DNA of 64,000 nucleotides from contig JBMHDM010000011.1 of NCBI GenBank assembly GCA_049889395.1, forward strand, positions 1 through 64,000, written 5' to 3'. Position numbers and translations under genes: made by a program. The DNA is from UBA3537 sp049889395. GTDB lineage: Bacteria > Bacteroidota > Bacteroidia > Flavobacteriales > Flavobacteriaceae. Positions within the stretch are counted from its first letter, which is position 1. Every line of letters starts with the position of its first letter. This document shows, one piece after another, positions 54,201-63,777 of the stretch. The notes under the pieces are model-generated. The model did not search any database and was not told the origin of the DNA. It was given only the letters and a program-made list of their open reading frames with translations.

Positions 54201-54880
54201 GCGGTTTTGGGTGCAAATTGTTGTACGATAGGTCCTTTGATAAAAGCGACATTGTCTTTGTAGGCTGAAACAATATCGTTTGGGTTTTGTTTTGATGTTT
54301 CCTTAATTAATTTGAATAGAGAGGAGGCTTGTTTTACTCCATTAATCACAAAAGACCCGTTAAAAATTTTATGTCTGCAATGTTCTGAATTGACTTGAGA
54401 AAATCCGAATACCTCAGAGTCAGTTAGGGGACGTCCTATTTTTTTGCTGAGGTTCTCTAAATAGCTTACCTCGTCTTCGCTAAGCGCCAATCCCTCATGA
54501 TTGTTGTAGGCTGCAATATCTGTAATTTCTAATATGGGTTCTGTGGTGATTTCAATATTAAAAATAGTTTGATTGAGTTTTTCAAACTTTTCAGAAATCA
54601 TAGGGTCAAAGTCCTTAAAATTTTGAGTAACTGCCAAAAACTCTTCAATTCGAACAATTCCTGTAATTCCCATGTTTTGGGTAATTTCCACAGCGTTTGT
54701 ACTCCAAGGGGTTATCATTGCAGCTCTTGGGCCTATAAAGTAACGCTCTATGCTTTTAGAGTCAATTTGAGGTTTATTTCCAAATAACCAATTTAGTTTT
54801 GAACAATCTTCAGTGGATAAGTTTTGGTTGGTTTGTACAGCAAAAACTTTGGTTGACGGGTTGCCGAAAAAGTGAATCAT
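51212..54880 (-). CDS. purL: Phosphoribosylformylglycinamidine synthase, large fused type
   Basis: 1222 aa enzyme of step four of purine synthesis, converting FGAR plus glutamine and ATP to FGAM. It is the long single-chain type with PurS-like, synthetase and glutaminase parts. FGAM synthetase blocks SEHCRHKIF, LKAETHNFPT and GGDNYRIGMGGAA (split by short loops) are near residues 165-400. The C-terminal class I glutaminase has VGICNGCQLW with the nucleophile cysteine and the HGEG/PHNPNGS region. Own promoter at 54916..54909, leader of about 22 bases. Confidence 0.97.
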   Translation of the reverse strand: MIHFFGNPSTKVFAVQTNQNLSTEDCSKLNWLFGNKPQIDSKSIERYFIGPRAAMITPWSTNAVEITQNMGITGIVRIEEFLAVTQNFKDFDPMISEKFEKLNQTIFNIEITTEPILEITDIAAYNNHEGLALSEDEVSYLENLSKKIGRPLTDSEVFGFSQVNSEHCRHKIFNGSFVINGVKQASSLFKLIKETSKQNPNDIVSAYKDNVAFIKGPIVQQFAPKTADKPDFYVTEDFESVISLKAETHNFPTTVEPFNGAATGSGGEIRDRLAGGKGSLPLAGTAVYMTSYSRLSDNRPWEKGFKERQWLYQTPMDILIKASDGASDFGNKFGQPLICGSVLTFEHQENGDRLGYDKVIMLAGGIGYGKANQAIKDTPQKDDQIVILGGDNYRIGMGGAAVSSADTGELSSGIELNAVQRSNPEMQKRAANTVRAIVESPENFIVSIHDHGAGGHLNCLSELVEETGGHINLDALPVGDPTLSDKELIGNESQERMGLVVPKNHIDKLKRIAERERSPMYTVGNVTNDKRFVFKSKKHGNKPMDFNLDDMFGSSPKTIIEDHTVKKEYAPLTWNVSELNTYLEQVLKLEAVACKDWLTNKVDRCVGGKVAKQQCVGPLQLPLNNVGVMALDYKSENGIATSIGHAPILGLIDPTAGSRYAITEALTNIIWAPLQNGISGVSLSANWMWPCKNPGEDARLYEAVKSVSDFAIELGINIPTGKDSLSMKQKYPDGDVLSPGTVIISATGHCDDISKVIEPLFKRNKGSIYYINLSQDKFKLGGSALAQTQNKIGNQVPFVRNAKYVKNVFNTIQRLIKNNQIIAGHDVASGGLITSLLEMCFSDNNLGAKLDLTPIGEKNAVKILFAENPGIILQSKDSSVEKIFKTNGIDAYKIGSVENHSLLSITNFDDEFKFDIPNYRDLWYETSYLLDDKQTANGLAKERFDNYKNQPLNYSFPSHFKGKLPKIKTNDQRPKAAIIREKGSNSEREMANAMYLAGFQVRDVHMTDLISGRETLEDIQFIGAVGGFSNSDVLGSAKGWAGAFKYNNKAKNALDNFFKRKDTLSVGICNGCQLWMELDLINPDHKQHGKMTYNDSNKHESAFTSVTIQQNNSVMMSTLEGATLGVWISHGEGKFSLPYEESKYNIVGKYAHESYPHNPNGSDFNTAMICDDSGRHLVTMPHIERSTFPWNWAFYPDDRQDQISPWLEAFVNARIWIENLKD

Positions 54881-54908
54881 GTGGTCGTACTGAAAATTTC
54901 TAGTTATA

Positions 54909-54916
54909 CAAATTTA
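54909..54916 (-). promoter_or_regulatory. -7 promoter box for purL
   Basis: The minus strand reads TAAATTTG; predicted start near 54902; ATG at 54880. Confidence 0.6.
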
Positions 54917-54999
54917 CTATTTTACCCCGTTCTGGTGCATGATTTTTTTTGGCGATTTTAAGCAGTTATCCACGAGTTTTAAACATCTAAAACTTAATG

Positions 55000-56853
55000 T
55001 TATTCTTTTATGATTTTTTTAGTAAAACTACCATGAATGTTGTTCAATTTCACTAGGTACATTCCGCTACTCAATTCATCTATTCTTAATGAATTTCGAT
55101 TTTGGTTTAATTGTTTTACAAGTAAGCGATTTCCCAATAAATCATATATAGTCACAGTCGTTTGGGATGAAGCTTTTATGAAGAGCGTCGATCCTTTGAT
55201 TGGGTTGGGGTAAATTTCAAGTTCATCAGTTAAGCCGTAAGAATTGCCAAGTGTTTGGGTATGAGTTCCTAGATTGTCGCAAGTATTACTACTATAATTA
55301 CTCCATTCATTAGAATTGAATACTGTTGATCCCGACGAGATATTGGCATTTCTAACCAAAGTCGTATTTTCAGCAAAATCCTGACTGTTTCCAAGCGTTC
55401 CTATGATGTCAATAAGATTTTCATTTTTAAATAAACCCAGTACATCATTTCCGTTGAAGCCTGTGATGCTATTGTTTTGGTTGTCTACAACATCTGTACA
55501 AATACTCATACTGCCGTTAGCGATAACATAAACATCTGCATTATTGATACTAGTATTAACAGGGAAACTATAGGTTGTGGTCCAAGTGTTATTTCCATTA
55601 CTACTCAACTTAATACTGTAATTTGATAGGTTGACACTAGAGCCAGTAAAATTGGCTATTTCAAGAGCTTTATTTAAACTGCTTCCTTCAATATATTCTG
55701 AAAAGAATAAATCGATATTCGCTGTGGTTTCTGAAAGAGTTGTTTCACAAGCCTGATTTGAGGGGGTAGAGACATTATTAGCGGCATCTCTGGCCACTAC
55801 TGTGAAACAATAGTTTGTTTCTGGCGATAATCCAGTAACGGTTACATTGATTGCCGAAACACTCGTATTTATGACACCGTCAACATATACATCATAATTC
55901 GTTACAGCTACGTTATCGGAAGCAGCTGTCCAACTGATGTCGACTGTTGTAGCGGTTGGGTTTGATACATTGAGATTTGAGGGTGAGGTAGGGGATTCGT
56001 TATCTTGTTGGCCAACCCATATTTCTGAAACAAATTCAGGATGATCTACAAATGGATTACGATTGCTTTGGTGTTGGTAGTATATGGCGTTATTTCTGTC
56101 AATTTCTTTTTGAGAAACAGGATCAGAATTGTGCCATTCTAATAAAATATTTAGAAACGGTATTTCAAAGACTTGGTCGTTACTCCCATCAAACATTGGA
56201 TAATGATTCCAATTACTTATGAGGTTTTCGTAGCGTGTAGCAAAATAAAAATGAGCTCTTGCAACATCGCCTTTGAATTCATCAATTGGTTCAAATACCA
56301 CTCCCGAATACCCTGCTGAATATCCACTATTGATGTTATTCCCGAGTTTTGAACCGTTTTGAGTAGGGTTTGAAATACCGGATTGATAGATCAAATTATT
56401 GTCATCGACCCGACCAATAGGGTAGTTTCCACGAAATCCATTAACCCGGCCATCCGTTGGAAACAGTTGGTGTGCATCACCTCGCATAGGGTTATTACTA
56501 TTAAAGATAGATTGTGGGATAATGTGTTCTTTGTTGTAGCAATCTCCCTCGGAAGCGTACTGACCACACTCATCCGAATTGGGTGTAAATGAGTAGGGAT
56601 CTACTCCATTTGGGTTTTCAGAATAGATGTCCAATATAGACGAATCCATTTCATAATAGTCATCCAAATCGAAGTTTATAAAAAAATTATCAATGGCATT
56701 GTAGCCTTGGTCATCGTGATTTTTGATAATATCATGCAATTGTGTCTTTAATGCGTATCCAGTTGCGGTTGCATTGTTGTAATAGCCGTTGGGAATTTGT
56801 GCAAACCCTATTCCAAAACACATGCAAAATAAAAAGCTTAATCTGTAATTCAT
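55000..56853 (-). CDS. T9SS-secreted endonuclease I family nuclease
   Basis: 617 aa. Signal peptide (RLSFLFCMCFGIGFAQ), then an EndA/NucM-like nuclease domain (residues about 20-275, with CYNKEHIIPQSIF, GDAHQLFPTD and GRVNGFRGNYPIG). A fibronectin III domain (SPSNLNVSNPTATTVDISW start) follows near 290-375, then a lamin-tail domain (FFSEYIEGSSLNKALEI), and a type A T9SS sorting domain (YPNPIKGSTLFI and SSGMYLVKL at the end). It should degrade DNA or RNA outside the cell or at its surface. It overlaps the RsmB-like gene by 4 bases. Confidence 0.92.
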   Translation of the reverse strand: MNYRLSFLFCMCFGIGFAQIPNGYYNNATATGYALKTQLHDIIKNHDDQGYNAIDNFFINFDLDDYYEMDSSILDIYSENPNGVDPYSFTPNSDECGQYASEGDCYNKEHIIPQSIFNSNNPMRGDAHQLFPTDGRVNGFRGNYPIGRVDDNNLIYQSGISNPTQNGSKLGNNINSGYSAGYSGVVFEPIDEFKGDVARAHFYFATRYENLISNWNHYPMFDGSNDQVFEIPFLNILLEWHNSDPVSQKEIDRNNAIYYQHQSNRNPFVDHPEFVSEIWVGQQDNESPTSPSNLNVSNPTATTVDISWTAASDNVAVTNYDVYVDGVINTSVSAINVTVTGLSPETNYCFTVVARDAANNVSTPSNQACETTLSETTANIDLFFSEYIEGSSLNKALEIANFTGSSVNLSNYSIKLSSNGNNTWTTTYSFPVNTSINNADVYVIANGSMSICTDVVDNQNNSITGFNGNDVLGLFKNENLIDIIGTLGNSQDFAENTTLVRNANISSGSTVFNSNEWSNYSSNTCDNLGTHTQTLGNSYGLTDELEIYPNPIKGSTLFIKASSQTTVTIYDLLGNRLLVKQLNQNRNSLRIDELSSGMYLVKLNNIHGSFTKKIIKE

Positions 56854-58067
56854 TTGGTTAATTTTTCCAAAAGGGCTATGTAGAATCCATCATAGCCACA
56901 CTGGTGTGCTAAAATACGCTTATCTTTTAATAATTTAAAATGTTGTCCATTTTTCGATTTCAGGAAGTCTTGAATTTGTTGTTGATTTTCAGACGGTAAA
57001 ATAGAGCAGGTGGCATAAACCATTTTCCCTCCAGTTTTGAGCATGGATGAGTATCGTTGTAAAATATCTTGTTGAGTGTTTCTAATTTGATCCAAAAATT
57101 CAGGTTTTAATTTCCATTTGGAGTCGGGGTTGCGTCGTAAAACACCGAGGCCAGAACATGGTGCGTCGATGAGTAATCTGTCTGCTTTTTCATAGAGTTT
57201 TTTGATGGGCTTGGTGGATTCTATTACGCGAACATCAATATTATGAGCGCCGTTTCGTCTGGCTCTGATTTTAAGTTTTTTTAGTTTACTCTCGTAAATA
57301 TCCATAGCAATAAGTGATCCTTTGTTTTGCATCAATGCAGACAAATGGAGGGTTTTTCCTCCAGCACCAGCACAGGCGTCTACAACCTTCATTCCTGGTT
57401 GGACATCCAGATATTCTGCAACTAGTTGTGAGGAGGCATCTTGAACCTCAAACCAACCTTTTTTGAAGCATTCTGTTTTAAAAACATTAGACCGTTCAAC
57501 AAGTTTTAAGGCAAAAGGGTAGCCTTCAATGGGTACTGTTTCGATTGTCTCGGAAGACAACTCTTTTTGAAGCTGTTTTAATGTTGTTTTCAGCGTATTT
57601 ACACGAAGAATAACGTCTGCTTGTTCGTTTTGTTTAATTAATTCTTTGGACCATAAATTTTGACCGAGTTCAAGCACACCCAAATGATCAATCCAATCTG
57701 GAATGGACTCTTTAATTGGTCGAATTTTAGATAATTCGTCAAATCGTCCTTTAATCTTTCTTGAGGGGGTTTGTGTGAAATACTTCCAGTCTGGTAGTTT
57801 GATGCCTTTTAGCGTGGCCCAAACGGCAAAGAGACGCCAAACATCATCTCTTTTAAAAGGCTCTTTAACATTAGCAATTTCTGCATAGAGACGTTTCCAC
57901 CGTACTATATCATAGGTTGTTTCGGCTATAAAACCTCGATCTCGACTGCCCCATCGCTTATCTCGCTTAAGAAGTATTTGAATTACTTTATCGGCATATT
58001 TTCCTTCATTGAAAATATCTAAAAGCCCATCAATAACTGCAAAGCAAAGGTTTTTGTGTAAGCGCAT
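56850..58067 (-). CDS. RsmB/NOP family RNA 5-methylcytosine methyltransferase
   Basis: 405 aa. SAM-binding domain with VVDACAGAGGKTLHLSAL (near residue 230), the catalytic cysteines in IDAPCSGLGVLRR and YATCSILPSENQ. Its N-terminal part resembles NusB/RsmB-like RNA-binding helices (RDRGFIAETTYDIVRW). It methylates cytosine C5 in rRNA or tRNA; the exact site is not readable. Own -7 box at 58092..58085 and a leader of about 11 bases. The end overlaps the secreted nuclease start (ATGA). Confidence 0.92.
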   Translation of the reverse strand: MRLHKNLCFAVIDGLLDIFNEGKYADKVIQILLKRDKRWGSRDRGFIAETTYDIVRWKRLYAEIANVKEPFKRDDVWRLFAVWATLKGIKLPDWKYFTQTPSRKIKGRFDELSKIRPIKESIPDWIDHLGVLELGQNLWSKELIKQNEQADVILRVNTLKTTLKQLQKELSSETIETVPIEGYPFALKLVERSNVFKTECFKKGWFEVQDASSQLVAEYLDVQPGMKVVDACAGAGGKTLHLSALMQNKGSLIAMDIYESKLKKLKIRARRNGAHNIDVRVIESTKPIKKLYEKADRLLIDAPCSGLGVLRRNPDSKWKLKPEFLDQIRNTQQDILQRYSSMLKTGGKMVYATCSILPSENQQQIQDFLKSKNGQHFKLLKDKRILAHQCGYDGFYIALLEKLTK

Positions 58068-58084
58068 AAAAATTTATTTCGGGG

Positions 58085-58092
58085 CAAAGTTA
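58085..58092 (-). promoter_or_regulatory. -7 promoter box for the RNA methyltransferase
   Basis: The minus strand reads TAACTTTG; predicted start near 58078; ATG at 58067. Confidence 0.6.
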
Positions 58093-58157
58093 CGCTTAAT
58101 AAATGGTTTTGCATCGGGATATTCTGTATATTGAATTGTATTTTAAGTAATGTATTC

Positions 58158-59201
58158 ATGATAAGATCATTTTGTTTAAAGGTTATGATAATTTTATCCC
58201 TTTCAGCTTGTCATTCAAAAAAAACAACAATACCAACTTTTAATGCGGTTGAAATAGAAACTATTGTTGAAGATACAAATTTGAATGTCAGAGCCATCGA
58301 TATTTCTCTTAATGAATTAGTTGCAGTATCGTCTATTGGCGATATCTATCGATATAATTTATATTCCAACACACTCTCCAAGCACAGATTCTTTACCGAC
58401 ACTTTAAACGTCAGATCTTTGGCTGTGGTTGGTGATGATATTTTTACGCTTAGCATCGGCAATCCTGCTTTGTTACACAAGAATTCTGAATTGGTTTACG
58501 CCGAGCATCATCCTAATGTCTTTTATGATAGTATGCACTTTTGGGATACTAAAGATGGCATTGCTATGGGAGACCCTACGGACAATTGTTTGAGTATTTT
58601 GATTACTCGGGATGGTGGTAATCATTGGCGCAAAATTCCCTGTGATCAATTGCCCGTAGCAATTGATGGTGAAGCAGCATTTGCTGCGAGTGACACCAAT
58701 ATTAAAACTTTAGGGGATGCCGTTTGGATTGCTAGTGGCGGTAGGGCTAGTCGGATATTGTATTCATCAGATCGGGGTCAATCATGGAAAGTTTTTAATA
58801 CCCCGATTATTCAAGGAACCTCCACCACCGGAATCTATAGCATAGATTTTTATAATTCTGAAAATGGTTTTGCTATTGGCGGTGATTATACCCAGCCAAA
58901 ATCAAATTTTAATAATGCCATAGCAACATCAGATGGGGGTGTAACATGGAAAGTGATCGGAAATATTGACTCACCTGGATACCGGAGTTGTATACAATAT
59001 GTTCCTAAGTCAAATGCACAAGGTCTAGTTGCAATGGGTTTTGAGGGGATTGACTACAGTTTAAATGGAGGCCAAAGTTGGACTTCTTTTTCTAAAGAGG
59101 GATTTTACACGTTTCGCTTTCTAAATGATACTGTTGCATTTGCGGCAGGTAAAGGACGGATATCTAAACTTCACTTCAAAAAAGGTCATTCTAACGATTG
59201 A
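58158..59201 (+). CDS. BNR-repeat lipoprotein, Ycf48-like
   Basis: 347 aa. A lipoprotein signal (VMIILSLSACHSKK) is followed by a propeller with Asp-box repeats TRDGGNHWR, SSDRGQSWK, TSDGGVTWK and SLNGGQSWT, the layout of photosystem II assembly factor-like proteins. Ligand unknown; envelope or surface. Start is the ATG at 58158 after rejection of the TTG at 58131. A possible weak promoter (TATATTGA, near 58127) is seen. Convergent overlap of 16 bases with the ABC transporter gene. Confidence 0.85.
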   Translation: MIRSFCLKVMIILSLSACHSKKTTIPTFNAVEIETIVEDTNLNVRAIDISLNELVAVSSIGDIYRYNLYSNTLSKHRFFTDTLNVRSLAVVGDDIFTLSIGNPALLHKNSELVYAEHHPNVFYDSMHFWDTKDGIAMGDPTDNCLSILITRDGGNHWRKIPCDQLPVAIDGEAAFAASDTNIKTLGDAVWIASGGRASRILYSSDRGQSWKVFNTPIIQGTSTTGIYSIDFYNSENGFAIGGDYTQPKSNFNNAIATSDGGVTWKVIGNIDSPGYRSCIQYVPKSNAQGLVAMGFEGIDYSLNGGQSWTSFSKEGFYTFRFLNDTVAFAAGKGRISKLHFKKGHSND

Positions 59202-61015
59202 AGCATGACCAAATTACTGTAAACGCCACCTTTATCGAGCAACTCCTGATGTTTGCCTTCTTCGACAATCTGACCATGTTTCATCACGATGATATGATCG
59301 GCGTTTTGTATGGTTGATAAACGGTGCGCAATAACCACAGATGTACGATTCTTCATCATATTTTCGAGTGCGTTTTGAACCAATCTCTCACTTTCTGTAT
59401 CCAATGCTGAGGTTGCCTCATCTAATACCATTATGGGCGAATTTTTCAGAACAGCTCTGGCGATGCTTAAGCGCTGTTTTTGCCCCCCTGATAAACTATT
59501 TCCAGAATCCCCAATATTTGTGTCAATACCGTATGGTAAATCTTTTATAAATTCCCAGGCATTGGCAATTTTAAGGGCTTTGATGATTTCTTCATCTGAA
59601 GCACCATTAGAGCCAATTTTGAGGTTGTTTTTAATACTGTTGTTAAACAAAATGGAATCTTGGGTCACTAGTCCAATTTGATCTCTGAGAGATTGTTTGG
59701 TGAGTGCTTTTATGTTGTGCCCATCAATTAAAATTTCGCCTTCATTGACATCGTAAAAGCGCGTTAATAAATTGGCAATCGTCGATTTTCCGCTTCCCGA
59801 TTGACCGACCAGAGCAACTGTCTGCCCTTTTTTTACTGTCATAGAAAAATCTTTTAAAACATAATCATCGTCATACTTGAAAGAAATATTTCGTAGTTCA
59901 ATTGAATTTTCAAATGTTTTCAAGTCTATGGCATTCTTGTCTTCAGTAATAGTGTTGTTTTGCTTTAAAATTTCAAACACTCGATCTGCCGCTGCAACTC
60001 CATTTTTAACCCTGTATGAGGCCTTACTAATGGCTTTTGCTGGCGTCAGTATTCCATATGCTAAGGCCATGAACCCTATAAAAGTAGTCCCCTCAATTGT
60101 TTGTTCTATCAAAACCAATCTTCCGCCATACCACAGTAAAATGGCTATGGTTATAATACCCAAAAACTCACTAAAAGGCCCTGCTAAATTATTTTTTAAA
60201 CCAATTTTGTTTAATAGTAAAAGAATTTTGTCTGCCGTTTTTTCAAAACGATTTTTAAAGTTGTTTTCTGCGTTAAAACTTTTGATAATTTTTAACCCAG
60301 AAAGTGTTTCTTCAACGGTAGATATTAACAGACCAGATTCTTGCTGGGCTTTCAAAGATTGGCGTTTTAAACGCTTTCCAATGCTCGAGATTAAAAATCC
60401 AGAAATGGGAATGAACAATAATACAAAAATGGATAACTGCCAACTGAGTGTGAACATCACTATCAACGAAAACAAAATAGCCAATGGTTCTCTGACAATC
60501 AATTCTAGGACTATAAAGAAAGAGTTTTTCATTTCATTAATATCTCCTAGGATTCGGGCCATAATATCTCCCTTCTTTTGTTTAGCATAAAACGATAGCG
60601 GTAACTCTGTAATGTGATTGTACATGTGTTTTCTTAAATCTGTCAAGATGCCATTTTTTAGGTACATAACATGTTGCATAGACAAATAACCAAACAGGTT
60701 TTTAAGAAAAAAAGTGAGAACTACAATAGCCACCACTAAAAGCAGTGCCATTTGTGCCTTTCCATCATCCAATAAACTAGTTACGTTGTAATTTAAAAGA
60801 TCGTTACCATAGTCTTTTATACCTGCCAATCCGGTCCATGTTGGTTCTTGGGTTACTTTTTTGGTTGTGTCGAATAACACATTTAGCATCGGAATTAGAG
60901 AGACAAAAGATAAGGTACTAAACAAAGCATAGAGAAGATTAAAAAGAATATTCAGAACAACATGCTTCTTGTAATTCTTAATGAATGGTAAAAGTTGTAA
61001 AACGATTTTTTTCAT
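59186..61015 (-). CDS. MsbA-like ABC exporter (half transporter)
   Basis: 609 aa. Six membrane helices in residues about 15-330 and an ATPase domain with Walker A VGQSGSGKST (near 393), the signature LSGGQKQRL and Walker B MVLDEATS. Homodimeric export of lipids, lipid-linked glycans or drugs is the family's role. It lies 1 base after the phosphohexomutase gene, so the two are co-transcribed, which favours a link to envelope glycolipids; this is inference. Confidence 0.93.
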   Translation of the reverse strand: MKKIVLQLLPFIKNYKKHVVLNILFNLLYALFSTLSFVSLIPMLNVLFDTTKKVTQEPTWTGLAGIKDYGNDLLNYNVTSLLDDGKAQMALLLVVAIVVLTFFLKNLFGYLSMQHVMYLKNGILTDLRKHMYNHITELPLSFYAKQKKGDIMARILGDINEMKNSFFIVLELIVREPLAILFSLIVMFTLSWQLSIFVLLFIPISGFLISSIGKRLKRQSLKAQQESGLLISTVEETLSGLKIIKSFNAENNFKNRFEKTADKILLLLNKIGLKNNLAGPFSEFLGIITIAILLWYGGRLVLIEQTIEGTTFIGFMALAYGILTPAKAISKASYRVKNGVAAADRVFEILKQNNTITEDKNAIDLKTFENSIELRNISFKYDDDYVLKDFSMTVKKGQTVALVGQSGSGKSTIANLLTRFYDVNEGEILIDGHNIKALTKQSLRDQIGLVTQDSILFNNSIKNNLKIGSNGASDEEIIKALKIANAWEFIKDLPYGIDTNIGDSGNSLSGGQKQRLSIARAVLKNSPIMVLDEATSALDTESERLVQNALENMMKNRTSVVIAHRLSTIQNADHIIVMKHGQIVEEGKHQELLDKGGVYSNLVMLQSLE

Positions 61016-61016
61016 T

Positions 61017-62747
61017 CTAAATCAATTGCATTGACCTAATGATATTGTCAATTTTATTATTCAATAAGTCTTGATCTGTCTTAAAATCAGAGTCTTGATC
61101 CATTGTTTTATTGACGCTAATGTAATACTTTATTTTGGGTTCAGTTCCACTTGGGCGAAGTGCAATTTTACTTCCATCTTCGGTTTTGAATATTAAAACA
61201 TTGGATTTAGGGATACTAATTTCAGCTGTTGTGTTACGAACTAAGCTTTTGGATTTCGAATTTAAATAGTCATCAATAGAGATTACTTTAGAACCATTGA
61301 TATGCGTCAGTGGATTGTGTCTGGCCTCATGCATTAATTTCTGAATTTCTTCGGCCCCTTTTTTTCCTTTTTTCGTTATTGAAATTAGACGTTCTGTATA
61401 CAAGCCGAAAGTCTGGTATAATGCTATCAGTTCTTTAAAAAATGAACTCCCATTAGCTTTTGATAAGGCAGCAATTTCACAAGCCAATAGAGTAGAGGTT
61501 ACCGCATCTTTGTCCCGAACAAAATCTCCAACCATGAACCCAAAACTTTCTTCGCCTCCACCAATAAAATCCATATCAGGGAAATCTTCAATCATTTTCG
61601 CTATCCATTTAAATCCAGTCAGCCCTATTTTGCATTCAACGTCATAGTGTTCAGTGATTTTTGACAACAGCGGAGTGGAAACTATTGTTGAACCAACAAA
61701 GTCGTTACCATCAATTTTACCTTGACTTTTCCATTGGTCTAATAAAAACTTGGTCATGATAACCATAGATTGATTGCCGTTCAAAAGGGTTAGTTTATCG
61801 TCTAAATCTCTTACGGCAATTCCCAATCTGTCACAATCAGGATCTGTTCCAATCACAATATCTGCATCAGTTTTTTCGGCCAATTTCAATGCCATTTCTA
61901 ATGCTTCTGGTTCTTCAGGATTTGGTGATTTTACAGTTGGAAAATCTCCATTTGGCTCTGCTTGTTCATCGACTATATGCACATTGGGATATCCTGCACG
62001 CTTGAGCGTTTCTGGAATAGCTGTTATGGAAGTGCCGTGAAGCGAAGTAAATACAACTTTAAGTTGTGCTCTGTTTGTATTGGTGTTTAATTGAAGTTTT
62101 CCATTTTTGACGGATTCGTTTATAAAAAGATTATCAATTGACTCACCTATAAAATGAATTAAGTGTTCTTTTGAAGAAAAATTAATATCTGAAAAATTTA
62201 AGTTATTAATTATTTCTATTATTGCTTTGTCGTGAGGGGGGACGAGTTGCCCACCATCTTTCCAATACACTTTGTATCCGTTATATTCTGGAGGATTATG
62301 CGATGCTGTCAATACAATACCACAATGACAATTCAATTGTTTTAGAGCAAAAGACAACTCGGGTGTTGGTCTCAAATCTTCAAAAAGAAAAACCTTGATA
62401 CCGTTTGCAGAAAATACATCAGCAACAACTTTGGCAAATTGTTTACTATTGTGTCGGCAATCATAAGCAATTACAACTTTTAATTCATCATTAGGGTAAA
62501 TTGCTTTTAAATAATTTGAAAGCCCTTGCGTGTTTTTTCCAAGTGTGTATTTGTTGATACGATTGGTGCCAACACCCATTACACCACGCATGCCGCCAGT
62601 ACCAAACTCGAGGTCTTTATAAAACCGATCCTCAAGCTCATCAGGATTGTTTTGAAGACTTTGAATTTCAGATTTTGTCTGCTGGTCAAAACAATCGCCT
62701 AGCCAAATGGATATTTTCTCTTGAACTTCGGTACTAAAGTGAGTCAT
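61017..62747 (-). CDS. Phosphohexomutase (phosphoglucomutase/phosphomannomutase)
   Basis: 576 aa. The catalytic serine is in VLTASHNPPEYNG, the magnesium loop is IVIGTDPDCDRLGIAV, the sugar loop is IGGGEESFGFMVGDF, and the phosphate loop is LRPSGTEPKIKYY. It moves phosphate between C6 and C1 of glucose or mannose, supplying activated sugars for the nearby glycosyltransferases. The length is that of the alpha-phosphohexomutase PGM/PMM type with an extended form. Own -7 box at 62772..62765. Confidence 0.92.
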   Translation of the reverse strand: MTHFSTEVQEKISIWLGDCFDQQTKSEIQSLQNNPDELEDRFYKDLEFGTGGMRGVMGVGTNRINKYTLGKNTQGLSNYLKAIYPNDELKVVIAYDCRHNSKQFAKVVADVFSANGIKVFLFEDLRPTPELSFALKQLNCHCGIVLTASHNPPEYNGYKVYWKDGGQLVPPHDKAIIEIINNLNFSDINFSSKEHLIHFIGESIDNLFINESVKNGKLQLNTNTNRAQLKVVFTSLHGTSITAIPETLKRAGYPNVHIVDEQAEPNGDFPTVKSPNPEEPEALEMALKLAEKTDADIVIGTDPDCDRLGIAVRDLDDKLTLLNGNQSMVIMTKFLLDQWKSQGKIDGNDFVGSTIVSTPLLSKITEHYDVECKIGLTGFKWIAKMIEDFPDMDFIGGGEESFGFMVGDFVRDKDAVTSTLLACEIAALSKANGSSFFKELIALYQTFGLYTERLISITKKGKKGAEEIQKLMHEARHNPLTHINGSKVISIDDYLNSKSKSLVRNTTAEISIPKSNVLIFKTEDGSKIALRPSGTEPKIKYYISVNKTMDQDSDFKTDQDLLNNKIDNIIRSMQLI

Positions 62748-62764
62748 TGGTTGTAGTTAAAATG

Positions 62765-62772
62765 CAAATTTA
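62765..62772 (-). promoter_or_regulatory. -7 promoter box for the phosphohexomutase operon
   Basis: The minus strand reads TAAATTTG; predicted start near 62758, 11 bases before the ATG at 62747. Confidence 0.6.
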
Positions 62773-62807
62773 GTCAAATGCAAAAATTTGAAATATATTT
62801 TTTTAAA

Positions 62808-63758
62808 TTATAACACCTTGGTTTCTTCAAAAATATGATAGCGCGCTGTGTTGCGCCGCGATTGTAGGACAATTTCACCTAAAAATCCAGCCACAAAAAA
62901 TTGAGTTCCAATAACCATTGTGGTCAGTGCTATAAAAAATTCTGGACGTTCAGTTATTAATCGAGCTGTCGGGTTTAAGTACAGTTTGTCTATGCCTAAA
63001 TACGCCGAAAATCCAAATCCAATAGCAAACATAATTACACCAAGAAATCCAAAGAAATGCATCGGCCTTTTGCCGAATCTTGAGGTGAACCATAGGGTTA
63101 ATAAATCTAGAAATCCATTAATAAATCGTTCCATACCAAATTTTGTTTTTCCATATTTACGGGCTTGATGCACGACTACTTTTTCTGTAATATTTTTGAA
63201 CCCAGCGTTGGCAGCCAACACGGGAATATATCGGTGCATTTCCCCATAAACCTCAATGGTTTTTACGACATCTTTACTGTAAGCCTTTAGACCACAATTG
63301 AAATCGTGCAAAGTTAAACCCGATACTTTTCGAGCAGCCCAATTGAATAATTTTGAGGGTAAATTCTTAGACCAATAGGAATCATAGCGTTTCTTTTTCC
63401 ATCCCGATACAATGTCCAATTTTTTAGTTTTAATTAGACTATAGAGCTCTGGAATTTCATCTGGGCTGTCTTGCAAATCAGCATCCATAGTAATGATTAC
63501 TTCTCCACAGGCACGCTTGAATCCTGCATGAAGCGCTTGTGATTTTCCAAAGTTTTTGGCAAAACGGATTCCTCGAACAGCGTTATTTTTTTGGGATAAT
63601 GTACTAATTATCTCCCAAGAACTATCGCGGCTACCATCATCAATAAACAGAAGCTCATAAGTTAATCCATTGGTTTGCATTGTTCTTGCAATCCAATCGT
63701 GAAGTTCTTCTAGAGAGTCTTGTTCATCCAAAAGAGGTATTACGACTGAAACGTCCAT
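62808..63758 (-). CDS. GT2 glycosyltransferase, polyprenyl-phosphate type
   Basis: 316 aa. The DPM1/ArnC-like GT-A domain begins VSVVIPLLDEQDSLEEL and contains TMDADLQDSP (DxD near residue 93) and the HRYIPVLAANAGF acceptor block. Two membrane helices (about 230-255 and 270-300) anchor the C-terminus. It should transfer a sugar to undecaprenyl phosphate at the inner membrane. Own -7 box in the 32-base gap after the DUF4199 gene. Confidence 0.9.
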   Translation of the reverse strand: MDVSVVIPLLDEQDSLEELHDWIARTMQTNGLTYELLFIDDGSRDSSWEIISTLSQKNNAVRGIRFAKNFGKSQALHAGFKRACGEVIITMDADLQDSPDEIPELYSLIKTKKLDIVSGWKKKRYDSYWSKNLPSKLFNWAARKVSGLTLHDFNCGLKAYSKDVVKTIEVYGEMHRYIPVLAANAGFKNITEKVVVHQARKYGKTKFGMERFINGFLDLLTLWFTSRFGKRPMHFFGFLGVIMFAIGFGFSAYLGIDKLYLNPTARLITERPEFFIALTTMVIGTQFFVAGFLGEIVLQSRRNTARYHIFEETKVL

Positions 63759-63777
63759 AGGGTTAACTTATAAGCCC

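Noticed and set aside
59877..60590. A 237-codon open frame antisense to the ABC exporter gene
   Set aside because: It lies fully inside a strongly supported gene, has no family motif and no promoter box. It is a by-product of codon use on the other strand.
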